This document shows positions 1-6,764 of a DNA stretch of 16,529 nt, in pieces. Within the stretch, counting starts at the first letter, position 1. Each line of letters opens with the position of its first letter. Under the pieces are notes generated by a model that saw nothing but the letters and a program-made list of their open reading frames with translations, did no database searches and was not told the origin of the DNA. This DNA comes from Moraxellaceae bacterium (GTDB lineage: Bacteria; Pseudomonadota; Gammaproteobacteria; Pseudomonadales; Moraxellaceae): assembly GCA_030684415.1 (NCBI GenBank), contig JAUXNL010000077.1, positions 1 to 16,529 of the forward strand, given 5' to 3'. Both the position numbers and the translations under genes were made by a program.

Positions 1-395
1 GTCTTGCCCATCAGCACGATCAGGTCACTGGCCAGCTTGCCGTGCAGCGTGGCGTTCCAGAGCTCCATCTTCGGCAGCTTGTTGATCTGTGCATCGAGCA
101 CATTCAGCGGCACCAGCCCGGTGGCCGAGCTGTGGCGGTTGATGTCGCTGCGCACTTCTTGGTCCAGCTTGGTGGCCAGCTGGTTGCCGAGCTCAGCCAG
201 TTGCCCCTGCGCCTGCTGGCCTTTTGGATTGTTGAGGTTCTGGCCGGCTAGCTTGGCCGCAAACTGCTCGTAGGCGGCTTCGAGATTGCCACTCTGCTGG
301 GCGGCACTCAGTTCCTGTGGTGTCAGCGTGGGAGCGGAGGAGCAGCCAGCAAGACTGACGGCGATGGCAATCCCGGTAAGGGCAAGACGATTCAT
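1..395 (-). CDS. Putative lipoprotein, N-terminal part (runs off left edge)
   Basis: The reading frame is open from an ATG at 395 to the window edge, giving about 131 residues with the C-terminus missing. Residues 1-18 form a lipoprotein signal: MNR, a hydrophobic core, then the lipobox L15-A16-G17-C18. Cys18 would be lipidated, and Ser19-Ser20 at +2/+3 suggest export to the outer membrane. The mature part is rich in Gln, Ala, Leu and Asn and looks helical around residues 25-80. The start is supported by AGGGGA a few bases upstream; an in-frame ATG five codons earlier lacks such a site. It lies 92 bases downstream of the DUF2069 gene on the same strand and may be the last gene of that transcript. 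I do not recognise the family, so the function is unknown. Confidence 0.7.
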   Translation of the reverse strand, partial: MNRLALTGIAIAVSLAGCSSAPTLTPQELSAAQQSGNLEAAYEQFAAKLAGQNLNNPKGQQAQGQLAELGNQLATKLDQEVRSDINRHSSATGLVPLNVLDAQINKLPKMELWNATLHGKLASDLIVLMGK

Positions 396-487
396 GCGGG
401 TCCCCTGCATGTGAACAAAAACAACGAGTTCCGAGTCTATCCACCCAAGCCGCTGGCGGAAAGGCGCAAGTGGATCCGATTGCCGTG

Positions 488-856
488 TCAGGCAGCCGGC
501 AGTCGGCCCTGCCAGCGAGCGAAGTACACGGTGGCCAGAAACGTAGCCGCGACGAGTACGCTGCGCGCCACGGCCAGTTGGCCCTCCAGCCCCGGGGCGA
601 GTGCACTGAGCACACTCCACACGAAGTACAGCATCAGCACAAAGGACAGCCACAGTGCTGGGCGCACCCGGCGTTGCCAGAGTGGCCACACAAACAGCAG
701 CAAGGGCAGCACTTTCAGCGTCAGCACAAAAACACGGGCACCCACCGAGACCTCAGCCGGGGCCAGGAGCAGGGTTTCGACCGCCATCAGGGCCAGCAAC
801 AGCAGCAGCAGCGCCAAGGCGAGGGTTCGCGCACGCAGGGCAGCAGCGTCCGTCAT
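488..856 (-). CDS. DUF2069 family inner-membrane protein
   Basis: A 122-residue protein made almost entirely of hydrophobic segments, with about four membrane helices (roughly residues 10-30, 40-58, 65-85 and 95-113) and Arg-rich connecting loops. The length, topology and position directly after a WrbA-type gene match the DUF2069 family, small integral membrane proteins of unknown function found in many gammaproteobacteria. A strong AGGAGG site precedes the ATG. The start codon overlaps the wrbA stop by four bases, indicating translational coupling. The family call rests on length, composition and context rather than on a catalytic motif, and no function is established. Confidence 0.8.
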   Translation of the reverse strand: MTDAAALRARTLALALLLLLLALMAVETLLLAPAEVSVGARVFVLTLKVLPLLLFVWPLWQRRVRPALWLSFVLMLYFVWSVLSALAPGLEGQLAVARSVLVAATFLATVYFARWQGRLPAA

Positions 857-1473
857 GAGGCCTCCTGTGCCGTCAGGTGCCGGCGTGCATGGCGGGCGAG
901 GCGCTGGCCCAGGGCCAGGCAGAGGTCACTTTCGTGGCTATCCAGCGCGCGCTGGCTGTCGGCACCGGCCAGATGGCTAGCGCCGTAGGGCGTGCCGCCA
1001 CTCGTGGTTTTCAGCAGGCCGGCCTCCGAATAGGGCAGGCCCAGCACGGCCATGCCATGGTGCAGCAAGGGCAGCATCATGCTGATGAGCGTTGTTTCCT
1101 GACCGCCATGCAAAGAGCTGGTCGAGGTAAACACCACCGCCGGTTTGTCGATCAGGGCCCCGTTGAGCCAGGTGCCACTGCTGGAGTCGATAAAGTATTT
1201 GAGCGGGGCGGCCATGTTGCCAAAGCGGGTCGGGCTGCCAAGGGCGAGGCCTGCGCACGCCGCGAGTTCTTCCTGCGTGCAGTACAGATCGCCCTCGTCC
1301 GGCACGTCGGGCGCCGTGGCTTCGCAGACGGCTGAAATGGCGGGCACCGTGCGCAGGCGCGCCTCCAGACCTTCGGTTTCAATGCCGCGGGCAATCAGGC
1401 GCGCCATCTGCCGGGTGGCACCATGGCGGCTGTAGTACAGCACCAGCACATAGGGAGGGGTAGGCGAGGTCAT
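853..1473 (-). CDS. wrbA: WrbA-type NAD(P)H:quinone oxidoreductase (flavodoxin-like)
   Basis: A 206-residue flavodoxin-fold protein, close to the usual 198-205 for WrbA. The N-terminal strand ends in a phosphate-binding loop YYSRHGAT (about residues 13-20) that should grip the FMN phosphate. The second FMN loop, GSPTRFGNMAAPLKYFID (about 99-116), is the WrbA signature, and FTSTSSLHGGQE (about 134-145) is the third conserved stretch. Members reduce quinones by two electrons using NAD(P)H, avoiding semiquinone radicals; they are cytosolic tetramers. The gene overlaps arsC upstream and the DUF2069 gene downstream by four bases each, so the three are almost certainly one transcript. GGAG lies about nine bases before the ATG. 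It could instead be named as a general flavodoxin-family NQO, but WrbA fits best. Confidence 0.92.
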   Translation of the reverse strand: MTSPTPPYVLVLYYSRHGATRQMARLIARGIETEGLEARLRTVPAISAVCEATAPDVPDEGDLYCTQEELAACAGLALGSPTRFGNMAAPLKYFIDSSSGTWLNGALIDKPAVVFTSTSSLHGGQETTLISMMLPLLHHGMAVLGLPYSEAGLLKTTSGGTPYGASHLAGADSQRALDSHESDLCLALGQRLARHARRHLTAQEAS

Positions 1474-1817
1474 TTCAGCAGCTCCAGCACGCGCTCAGGG
1501 GGACGGCCGATCACCGCGCGGCGGCCACTGACCACAATCGGCCGCTCGATCAGGCGCGGGTGCGCCACCATCGCGGCGATCAGCGCGGCTTCATCAAGAT
1601 GGCTGTCGTCCAGGCCCAGTTCGGCATATTCCGCCTCTTTGCTACGCAGCAGCGCGCGGGCCTCCAGGCCCAGCGCGGTCAGCAGCTTTTTCAGTGTGGC
1701 GGCATCCGGCGGGGCTTTCAGGTAGTCGATGATGACGGGGGCGTGGCCGTTGGCCTCGATCAGGGCAAGGGCTTCGCGCGATTTGGAGCAGCGCGGATTG
1801 TGGTAAATCGTGATCAT
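1470..1817 (-). CDS. arsC: ArsC-family arsenate reductase (glutaredoxin type)
   Basis: A 115-residue thioredoxin-fold protein beginning MITIYHNPRCSKSREAL. Cys10 in the NPRCSKSR loop is the nucleophile expected to attack arsenate in the glutaredoxin-coupled ArsC family. The conserved RLIERPIVV region (about residues 88-96) carries an arginine that stabilises the intermediate in the family, and the GRPPE end is also typical. The length matches the short chromosomal ArsC/YfgD type rather than the roughly 140-residue plasmid form. There is no arsB, acr3 or arsR beside it, so this is probably a general chromosomal copy and a role in arsenic resistance is not certain. It is first in a minus-strand operon with wrbA and DUF2069. 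No strong ribosome binding site is visible before the ATG. Confidence 0.9.
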   Translation of the reverse strand: MITIYHNPRCSKSREALALIEANGHAPVIIDYLKAPPDAATLKKLLTALGLEARALLRSKEAEYAELGLDDSHLDEAALIAAMVAHPRLIERPIVVSGRRAVIGRPPERVLELLK

Positions 1818-1844
1818 GACGGGGCGCTCGTGAAAAGTGCCGCG

Positions 1845-1873
1845 ATTGTAGCGGCCACAGCCGGAGCGGTCAC
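1845..1873 (-). promoter_or_regulatory. Candidate sigma-70 promoter for arsC-wrbA-DUF2069
   Basis: Read on the minus strand, GTGACC (1868-1873, 4 of 6 against TTGACA) is followed after exactly 17 bases by TACAAT (1845-1850, 5 of 6 against TATAAT). Transcription would start near 1838, leaving a leader of about 20 bases before the arsC ATG. Both hexamers and the spacing are seen directly; activity is inferred. Confidence 0.5.
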
Positions 1874-1875
1874 AC

Positions 1876-1905
1876 TCGACAGCGGCGGTGTCGGGCGGGA
1901 ATACT
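1876..1905 (+). promoter_or_regulatory. Candidate promoter for the yihY-hydrolase pair
   Basis: On the plus strand TCGACA (1876-1881, 5 of 6 against TTGACA) is followed after 18 bases by AATACT (1900-1905, 4 of 6 against TATAAT). The leader to the ATG at 1974 would be about 60 bases. The -35 box sits three bases from the -35 box of the divergent arsC promoter. This is weaker than the opposing promoter. Confidence 0.35.
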
Positions 1906-1973
1906 TGGCCGGCCCTGCCAACAGGGGCGATTCAGGTCCATCGGGCCTCATCCACCAGCACAGGACGCGGCGC

Positions 1974-3329
1974 ATGCGCGATACGCTGACCACCGACTAC
2001 CGCCAGTTCCTCTCCTTCATGCGTTTTGTGGTGGGGCGCTTCCTGCACGACAACTGTCGCCAGAATGCCATGGTGCTCACCTACACCACGTTGTTTGCGG
2101 TGGTGCCGGTGATGACGGTGACGTTTGCCATTCTCTCTGCGATTCCCTCGTTGCAGCATGTCAGTGCCGATATCCAGAATTTCGTGTTCAGTCATTTCAT
2201 TCCCAGCACCGGCATGGAGGTGCAGGCCAAGCTGCAGGAATTTTCACAGCAGGCGCGCGGCCTGACGGTGGTGGGTATCGGCATGCTGTTCGTGACTGCC
2301 CTCATGATGCTGGTCACCATCGAAAAGTCGTTCAACCAGATATGGCGGGTGCGCGAAGCGCGCAAAGGCGTGGTCAGTTTTTTGCGCTATTGGGCCGTGC
2401 TCAGTCTGGGCCCGCTGTTGCTCGGTGCCGGCTTTGCGATTTCTTCTTATCTGGCGTCGATGCGCTTGTTGAGCGACGCCGCCTCCGTGGTTGGTGGCGT
2501 TATTCCGGGCTTGCAGATATTGCCCTTCATCACCACCAGTCTGGCGTTTACCCTGCTGTATGTGACGGTGCCCAATTGCAAAGTGCCGCTGCGTGCCGGC
2601 ATTGCCGGTGGGCTGATGGCCGCCGCCCTGTTCGAGCTGGCCAAAACCGGATTTGGTATTTTTGTCGGCCAGTTTTCTTCTTACACCCTGGTGTACGGCG
2701 CATTTGCCGCCTTCCCGGTGTTCCTGATCTGGATCTACCTGTCCTGGATGATCATTTTGTTCGGGGTTGAAGTGACGCGCGGTCTTGCGGTGTTCCGTCA
2801 TACCAGCATGGTCAACCGGCATCCCGTCTTGGCGCTCATGGATGTGCTGCAACTGTTCTGGCGCAAGCAGCAGCATGGCGCCAGCGTCAGCGATGTCGAA
2901 GCCATGAGCATTCTCGGCAAGCAGGAAGTGGAAATCTGGTTCGACTTTGTCGACATCCTGCAGCGCGAGCGCATGATTCACCGCACCGATACCGGCAGCT
3001 ATGTGCTCACGCGCAATCTGGAACACATCGATTTTGCCGATTTTTATCGCTCGCTGCCTTGGCCTCTGCCACGTCCGGCGGATCTTGATCGATTGCATGT
3101 GGATGATCATTGGGTAACCGTGTTGCGCCCCGCGCTGTTGCGTGTGCACGAAGCCATGGAACGAGAGCTTCATGTTTCGCTGGCCTCCATCGTGGCCGAT
3201 GAAGTTGTGTCTGACGTGGTCCCTGAAGCTGTGTCTGAAGTTGTGCTTGAAGCTCCCTGTGCTGCCACGGATACCGCCTCTGCGGTGACGACTCTGTTGG
3301 CGGCCGATGACAAGAGGAAAAATGCCTGA
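1974..3329 (+). CDS. yihY: YihY/BrkB-family inner-membrane protein (RNase BN annotated superfamily)
   Basis: A 451-residue protein. Residues 1-275 form the YihY/BrkB membrane domain with about six helices (roughly 33-55, 97-115, 138-160, 180-199, 205-230 and 240-265). Recognisable stretches are TYTTLFAVVPVMTV near 36-49, FNQIWRVR near 120-127 and AFPVFLIWIYLSW near 246-258. A cytoplasmic winged-helix-like region follows (about 285-350), as in the longer pseudomonad members. The family was once called ribonuclease BN, but that activity belongs to another protein, so its role is not settled. The ATG at 1974 was chosen because AGGA lies eight bases upstream and the hydrophobic domain begins soon after; the open frame extends upstream with no such signal. 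The last 45 residues are a low-complexity tail rich in Val, Glu, Ala and Thr. The stop overlaps the next start (TGATG). Confidence 0.88.
   Translation: MRDTLTTDYRQFLSFMRFVVGRFLHDNCRQNAMVLTYTTLFAVVPVMTVTFAILSAIPSLQHVSADIQNFVFSHFIPSTGMEVQAKLQEFSQQARGLTVVGIGMLFVTALMMLVTIEKSFNQIWRVREARKGVVSFLRYWAVLSLGPLLLGAGFAISSYLASMRLLSDAASVVGGVIPGLQILPFITTSLAFTLLYVTVPNCKVPLRAGIAGGLMAAALFELAKTGFGIFVGQFSSYTLVYGAFAAFPVFLIWIYLSWMIILFGVEVTRGLAVFRHTSMVNRHPVLALMDVLQLFWRKQQHGASVSDVEAMSILGKQEVEIWFDFVDILQRERMIHRTDTGSYVLTRNLEHIDFADFYRSLPWPLPRPADLDRLHVDDHWVTVLRPALLRVHEAMERELHVSLASIVADEVVSDVVPEAVSEVVLEAPCAATDTASAVTTLLAADDKRKNA
3201..3254 (+). repeat. Short 12-base tandem repeats coding the YihY C-terminal tail
   Basis: GAAGTTGTGTCTGA (3201), GAAGCTGTGTCTGA (3225), GAAGTTGTGCTTGA (3237) and GAAGCT (3249) are copies spaced at multiples of 12 bases. 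They encode a degenerate four-residue unit of the form E-[VA]-V-[SL]. The repeats keep the reading frame, so copy-number change would lengthen or shorten the tail without breaking the gene. Confidence 0.6.
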
Positions 3330-4222
3330 TGTCTGCCATTGAAAACCTGACCCTGCACCATGACGACCTGGTGTTCTCTGCCCGCGCCCTGGGTCAAGGC
3401 CCGCTGGTGTTGCTGCTGCACGGCTTCCCGGATGACTACCGCAGCTTCGATGCGCAAATGGAAGCGATTGCTGCGCAAGGTTATCGGGTGGTCGCGCCGA
3501 TGATGCGTGGTTATGAGCCCTCGTCGCAGTCGCCGCGCGACCTGTATCACCTGATTCATCTGGCGGGCGATGTGCTGGCCTGGATGAAAGAGCTGAACGC
3601 GAAGCAGTGTCATCTGGTGGGCCATGACTGGGGGGCGCTCACCGCGTATGTGGCGGTGGCCTTGCAGCCGAAAAAATTCGCCTCGTTGACCACGTTGGCC
3701 ATTCCGCATCTGCGCCGCGGGCTGGTCGGTTTGACGGAAGTGCCCACGCAATTGGTGAAGTCGTCTTACATCCTGCTCATGCAGTTCCAGAAGATTGCCG
3801 AATCGATTGTCGAGCGCGAAGACTTCGCCTTTATTGAAACGCTGTGGAAAAACTGGTCGCCAGACTGGCTGTATAGCCCGGCTGATATTGAGCAGGTGAA
3901 ATCCACTTTTCGCCAGAGTGGCGTGACGCATGCCACTACACAATATTACCGCTGTCTGTTGCAGCCACTGTCGCTGTCCACGCAGCAGAGCTGGAGCCTG
4001 CTCACCAGTCGTGTGCAGGTGCCGACACTGGCGCTGACCGGCGAGAACGACGGCTGTATGGATTCGCGCCTGTACGACACGCTGATGCGTGAGCAGGATT
4101 TTGAAAAAGGCCTCGATGTGCGTCGTATTGCCGGTGCCGGACATTTCCTGCATCGCGAGGCGCCGCAGGAAGTGAATGCGCTGATCATCGAGTGGTTGCA
4201 GGCGCATCCATTGCTGGGGTGA
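3329..4222 (+). CDS. Alpha/beta hydrolase, epoxide-hydrolase-like
   Basis: A 297-residue alpha/beta hydrolase. The oxyanion loop is HGFPDD (31-36). The nucleophile elbow is GHDWGA (98-103) with Asp100 as nucleophile, which points to the epoxide hydrolase/haloalkane dehalogenase branch rather than a serine esterase. The acid is probably Asp241 in TGENDGCMD and the base His272 in GAGHFLHRE. The tyrosine pair Y206-Y207 lies in the cap region where epoxide hydrolases carry an epoxide-polarising tyrosine. Trp101 after the nucleophile suits either epoxide hydrolase or dehalogenase, but HGFPDD favours the former. The substrate cannot be told. There is no signal peptide, so it is cytosolic. The ATG overlaps the yihY stop by one base and follows an AGAGGAAAA site, so the two genes are probably cotranscribed. 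Confidence 0.88.
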   Translation: MSAIENLTLHHDDLVFSARALGQGPLVLLLHGFPDDYRSFDAQMEAIAAQGYRVVAPMMRGYEPSSQSPRDLYHLIHLAGDVLAWMKELNAKQCHLVGHDWGALTAYVAVALQPKKFASLTTLAIPHLRRGLVGLTEVPTQLVKSSYILLMQFQKIAESIVEREDFAFIETLWKNWSPDWLYSPADIEQVKSTFRQSGVTHATTQYYRCLLQPLSLSTQQSWSLLTSRVQVPTLALTGENDGCMDSRLYDTLMREQDFEKGLDVRRIAGAGHFLHREAPQEVNALIIEWLQAHPLLG

Positions 4223-4296
4223 TGCAGGGCGGGGTGATACATGGACGGCTTGCCGATAGCGACGGTTGCGCCTGACGGGCGCTCTTTCACCAACGC

Positions 4297-4329
4297 GTAG
4301 GGCGTAATAGCGAAGCGTATTGCGCCGCC
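4297..4329 (+). repeat. REP element, copy 1 (upstream of RAYT gene)
   Basis: A 33-base imperfect palindrome with stem arms built on GGCG[CT]AATA and TATTGCGCC and a short loop. Its reverse complement matches 4934-4966 at 31 of 33 positions. It lies 54 bases before the transposase start, the usual position of REP sequences mobilised or maintained by a RAYT. Confidence 0.8.
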
Positions 4330-4383
4330 GTAGTGAGTAAAGACCAATAATTCCCGATAGCGTGAAACGGAAAGGATTCCCTC

Positions 4384-4913
4384 ATGCCTAATTATCGACG
4401 CGCCGGGCAGCCGGGCGGTTTCTGGTTTTCACCGTCAACCTTCGCAGACGCTGTGGCAATGATTTGCTTGTGCGCGAAATCACTGCCTTGCGTGCCGCCG
4501 TCAGAAAGGTACGGACGGCCCATCCTTTTGTCATTCATGGCTGGCGGGTGTTGCCGGATCACCCGCACTGTGTGCTGGAGCTACCATCCGGCGACAGCGA
4601 TTTTGCGCGGCGCTGGCGGCTGATCAAGCGTGAATTCTCAATCGCCTTGCCCGCCGAGCGGCCCGCACCGGGACGCTTGCGGCCGGGTGAGCGCGGGATA
4701 TGGCAACGGCGTTACTGGGAGCACCTGATTCGTGACGAGGCGGACTATCGTGCGCATTTGGACTATGTGCATATCAATCCGGTGAAGCATGGGCTGGTGT
4801 CGCGGGTGGCAGATTGGCCGTATTCAACCTTTCATCGCTTGGCGGCGGCGGGTGTGTATGCCGTGGATTGGACGCGGGATCGTGAGCAAGCCGCGGAGAG
4901 GGTGGCGGAGTGA
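4384..4913 (+). pseudogene. REP-associated tyrosine transposase (RAYT, Y1_Tnp), frameshifted
   Basis: The gene starts at an ATG after AAGGA with MPNYRRAGQPGGFWF, a typical RAYT N-terminus. At the T run 4426-4429 the frame must shift by -1 to continue as FTVNL and on to the rest of the protein. Adding one T restores a 176-residue protein, normal for the family. The second frame carries the HUH motif (VLPDHPH, two metal-binding His), WRLIKREFS, IWQRRYWEH and YVHINPVKHGL, the region expected to hold the catalytic tyrosine. The family cuts and joins single-stranded DNA at REP hairpins. Without the extra base, frame 1 stops at 4623. A TTG at 4464 could in principle restart translation and would keep the HUH and Tyr motifs but lose the first 27 residues. 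Inverted REP copies flank the gene on both sides. Confidence 0.85.
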
Positions 4914-4933
4914 TATGAGCTATCGGAGCTGGC

Positions 4934-4966
4934 GGCGGCGCAATACGCTGCGCTATTGCGCCCTAC
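4934..4966 (-). repeat. REP element, copy 2 (downstream of RAYT gene, inverted)
   Basis: The sequence GGCGCAATA ... TATTGCGCC with an 8-base middle forms a hairpin and matches the reverse complement of 4297-4329 at 31 of 33 positions. It starts 21 bases after the transposase stop. The head-to-head pair around a single RAYT gene resembles a BIME-like RAYT/REP unit. Confidence 0.8.
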
Positions 4967-5016
4967 GGGCAGTGGACGCGTCAGCAAAACCTGATTCGCG
5001 AGCGCTGAGCGCGGCG

Positions 5017-5061
5017 CCGGAGAGCGCATGCCGCGGACTGACCGTACCCGGCGCTCTCCGG
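5017..5061. other. Perfect 11-bp inverted repeat overlapping the fumarase promoter
   Basis: CCGGAGAGCGC (5017-5027) and GCGCTCTCCGG (5051-5061) are perfect inverted copies separated by 23 bases. The right arm fills the space between the candidate -35 and -10 boxes of the fumarase promoter. It could be an operator, or a hairpin ending upstream transcription; there is no T run after it on the plus strand. Confidence 0.6.
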
Positions 5062-5067
5062 TATACT
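5038..5067 (+). promoter_or_regulatory. Candidate sigma-70 promoter for fumarase
   Basis: CTGACC (5038-5043, 4 of 6) and TATACT (5062-5067, 5 of 6) are spaced by 18 bases. Transcription would start near 5074, giving a leader of about 75 bases before the ATG at 5148. An inverted repeat overlaps the spacer. Confidence 0.5.
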
Positions 5068-5147
5068 CCTGCCCCGTCCGCGGGCGGGCTCATCCAGCCC
5101 TCTTGCCGTTCCCGTCCAACCCAGCCGCGAACCTGCCCGGAGCTCCC

Positions 5148-6662
5148 ATGACCGTCATCAAGCAGGACGACCTCATCCAGAGTGTCGCCGATGCCCTGCA
5201 GTACATTTCCTACTACCACCCGGTGGATTTCATCCAGGCCATCAACGCGGCCTACGAGCGCGAAGAGAATCAGGCCGCCAAGGATGCGATGGCACAAATC
5301 CTGATTAATTCGCGCATGTGCGCCGAGGGCCACCGGCCGATTTGCCAGGACACGGGCATCGTCACCGTGTTCGTGAAAGTGGGCATGGACGTGCGCTGGG
5401 ACTTAGGGGGCATGAGCCTCGACGACGCCATCAACGAGGGCGTGCGCCGCGCGTATCTGCACCCGGACAACGTGTTGCGTGCATCCATCCTCCGTGATCC
5501 GGCCGGCAAGCGGCAGAACACCAAGGACAACACGCCGGCAGTGATTCACTACGCCATCGTGCCGGGGAATAAAGTCGACATCACCGTGGCTGCCAAGGGC
5601 GGCGGCTCTGAAAACAAATCGAAGATGGTCATGCTCAACCCGTCTGATTCGATTGTGGACTGGGTGTTGAAGACTGTACCGACCATGGGTGCTGGCTTGT
5701 CCCCGCCGCACATGCTTGGCATCGGCATCGGCGGCACCGCCGAGAAGGCCGCGCTGCTGGCAAAAGAGTCGCTGATGGACCCGGTTGACATGCACGAGCT
5801 GCTGGCGCGTGGCCCTTCGAGCCGCATCGAAGAGTTGCGGCTCGAACTGTATGAAAAGGTGAATGCACTCGGCATCGGCGCGCAAGGCTTGGGCGGATTG
5901 ACCACAGTGGTCGACATCAAGATCCGCGATTACCCGACGCATGCGGCATCGCTGCCGGTAGCGATGATTCCCAACTGTGCCGCCACCCGCCATGTGCATT
6001 TCGAACTCGACGGCTCCGGTCCTGCCGAGCTTGAAGTGCCGAAACTGGAAGACTGGCCGAAGATCACATTCGATGCGTCAAAGTCGCGCCGCGTTAACCT
6101 CGACACCATTACCCAGGCCGACATCGAAAGCTGGCAGCCCGGCGAGACGTTGCTGCTCTCCGGCACCATCTACACGGGCCGCGATGCCGCGCACAAGCGC
6201 ATGACCGAAATGTTTGCGCGGGGTGAATCGCTGCCGGTCGATCTGAAAGGCAAGTTCATTTACTACGTCGGCCCGGTCGATCCGGTGCGTGATGAAGTCG
6301 TTGGCCCCGCCGGCCCGACCACGGCCACGCGCATGGACAAGTTCACCGACACCGTGCTCGAGAAGACAGGCCTCATGGGCATGATCGGCAAGTCCGAGCG
6401 AGGCCCGGTCGCGATTGAAGCTATCAAGAAGCACAAAGCCGTGTACCTGATGGCGGTGGGTGGAGCGGCGTATCTCGTGTCCAAGGCGATCCGCAAGTCG
6501 CGTGTGGTGGCTTTCGAAGACCTCTGCATGGAAGCGATTTACGAATTTGTCGTCGAAGACATGCCGGTATCGGTGGCGGTGGACGTGAAGGGTGAGTCGG
6601 TACACAACACGGCACCGAAAATCTGGCAGGCGAAGATCGGCAAGATTCCGGTGGGAGCGTAA
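5148..6662 (+). CDS. fumA: Class I (iron-sulfur) fumarate hydratase, with a Cys-to-Ser change at a cluster position
   Basis: A 504-residue two-domain class I fumarase, which interconverts fumarate and L-malate in the TCA cycle. It begins MTVIKQDDLIQSVADAL, as pseudomonad enzymes do. The N-terminal catalytic domain (about 1-290) has RPICQDTGIVT (Cys66), KGGGSENKSKM (150-160), GIGIGGTAEKA, GIGAQGLGG and IPNCAATRH (Cys277). The C-terminal domain (about 330-500) has GRDAAHKRM, GPVDP and VVGPAGPTTATRMDKF. Class I fumarases bind a [4Fe-4S] cluster with three Cys; the middle one normally sits in a CPP motif, but here residue 185 is Ser (SPP, codon TCC at 5700-5702). Everything else is intact. The start follows CGGAG, a modest binding site; the frame extends further upstream without family similarity. 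It is monocistronic by position. Confidence 0.95.
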   Translation: MTVIKQDDLIQSVADALQYISYYHPVDFIQAINAAYEREENQAAKDAMAQILINSRMCAEGHRPICQDTGIVTVFVKVGMDVRWDLGGMSLDDAINEGVRRAYLHPDNVLRASILRDPAGKRQNTKDNTPAVIHYAIVPGNKVDITVAAKGGGSENKSKMVMLNPSDSIVDWVLKTVPTMGAGLSPPHMLGIGIGGTAEKAALLAKESLMDPVDMHELLARGPSSRIEELRLELYEKVNALGIGAQGLGGLTTVVDIKIRDYPTHAASLPVAMIPNCAATRHVHFELDGSGPAELEVPKLEDWPKITFDASKSRRVNLDTITQADIESWQPGETLLLSGTIYTGRDAAHKRMTEMFARGESLPVDLKGKFIYYVGPVDPVRDEVVGPAGPTTATRMDKFTDTVLEKTGLMGMIGKSERGPVAIEAIKKHKAVYLMAVGGAAYLVSKAIRKSRVVAFEDLCMEAIYEFVVEDMPVSVAVDVKGESVHNTAPKIWQAKIGKIPVGA

Positions 6663-6716
6663 GCCTCGCTGTCGGTGGCGACATCTGACGCCGCCGTGAT
6701 ACGGGTTTTGCGTTCT

Positions 6717-6764
6717 AGCCGCTGGCTGAAAAAGTCCAGGGTGGGCGTTTTTCAGCCAGCGGCT
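6717..6764. repeat. Perfect 17-bp inverted repeat flanked by a 7-bp direct repeat
   Basis: AGCCGCTGGCTGAAAAA (6717-6733) and its exact reverse complement (6748-6764) are separated by 14 bases. GCGTTCT occurs directly before the left arm (6710-6716) and one base after the right arm (6766-6772). A second, outer inverted pair GGTTTTGCG (6704-6712) / CGCAAAACC (6804-6812) encloses it. The T run lies inside the stem rather than after it, so it is not a standard intrinsic terminator, though transcripts would fold strongly. It lies 54 bases after the fumarase stop. Confidence 0.75.

Noticed and set aside
1470..1817. An arsenic resistance island
   Set aside because: Only the ArsC-like reductase is present; no arsR, arsB, acr3 or arsH neighbours, and the arsC-wrbA-DUF2069 order is ordinary chromosomal context.
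2244..4207. Long minus-strand open frames (309 and 345 codons) opposite yihY and the hydrolase
   Set aside because: They are antisense to well supported genes, are rich in His, Gln and Arg as expected from reading high-GC genes backwards, and lack family motifs or good ribosome sites.
4423..4430. Programmed -1 frameshifting in the RAYT gene
   Set aside because: The bases around the T run do not form a canonical X-XXY-YYZ slippery heptamer in the zero frame and no clear downstream stimulatory structure was seen; RAYT genes are normally a single frame.
6717..6764. The 17-bp inverted repeat as the fumarase intrinsic terminator
   Set aside because: The T run lies inside the stem, not after a GC-rich stem. 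The element at 6870-6900 is a far better terminator.
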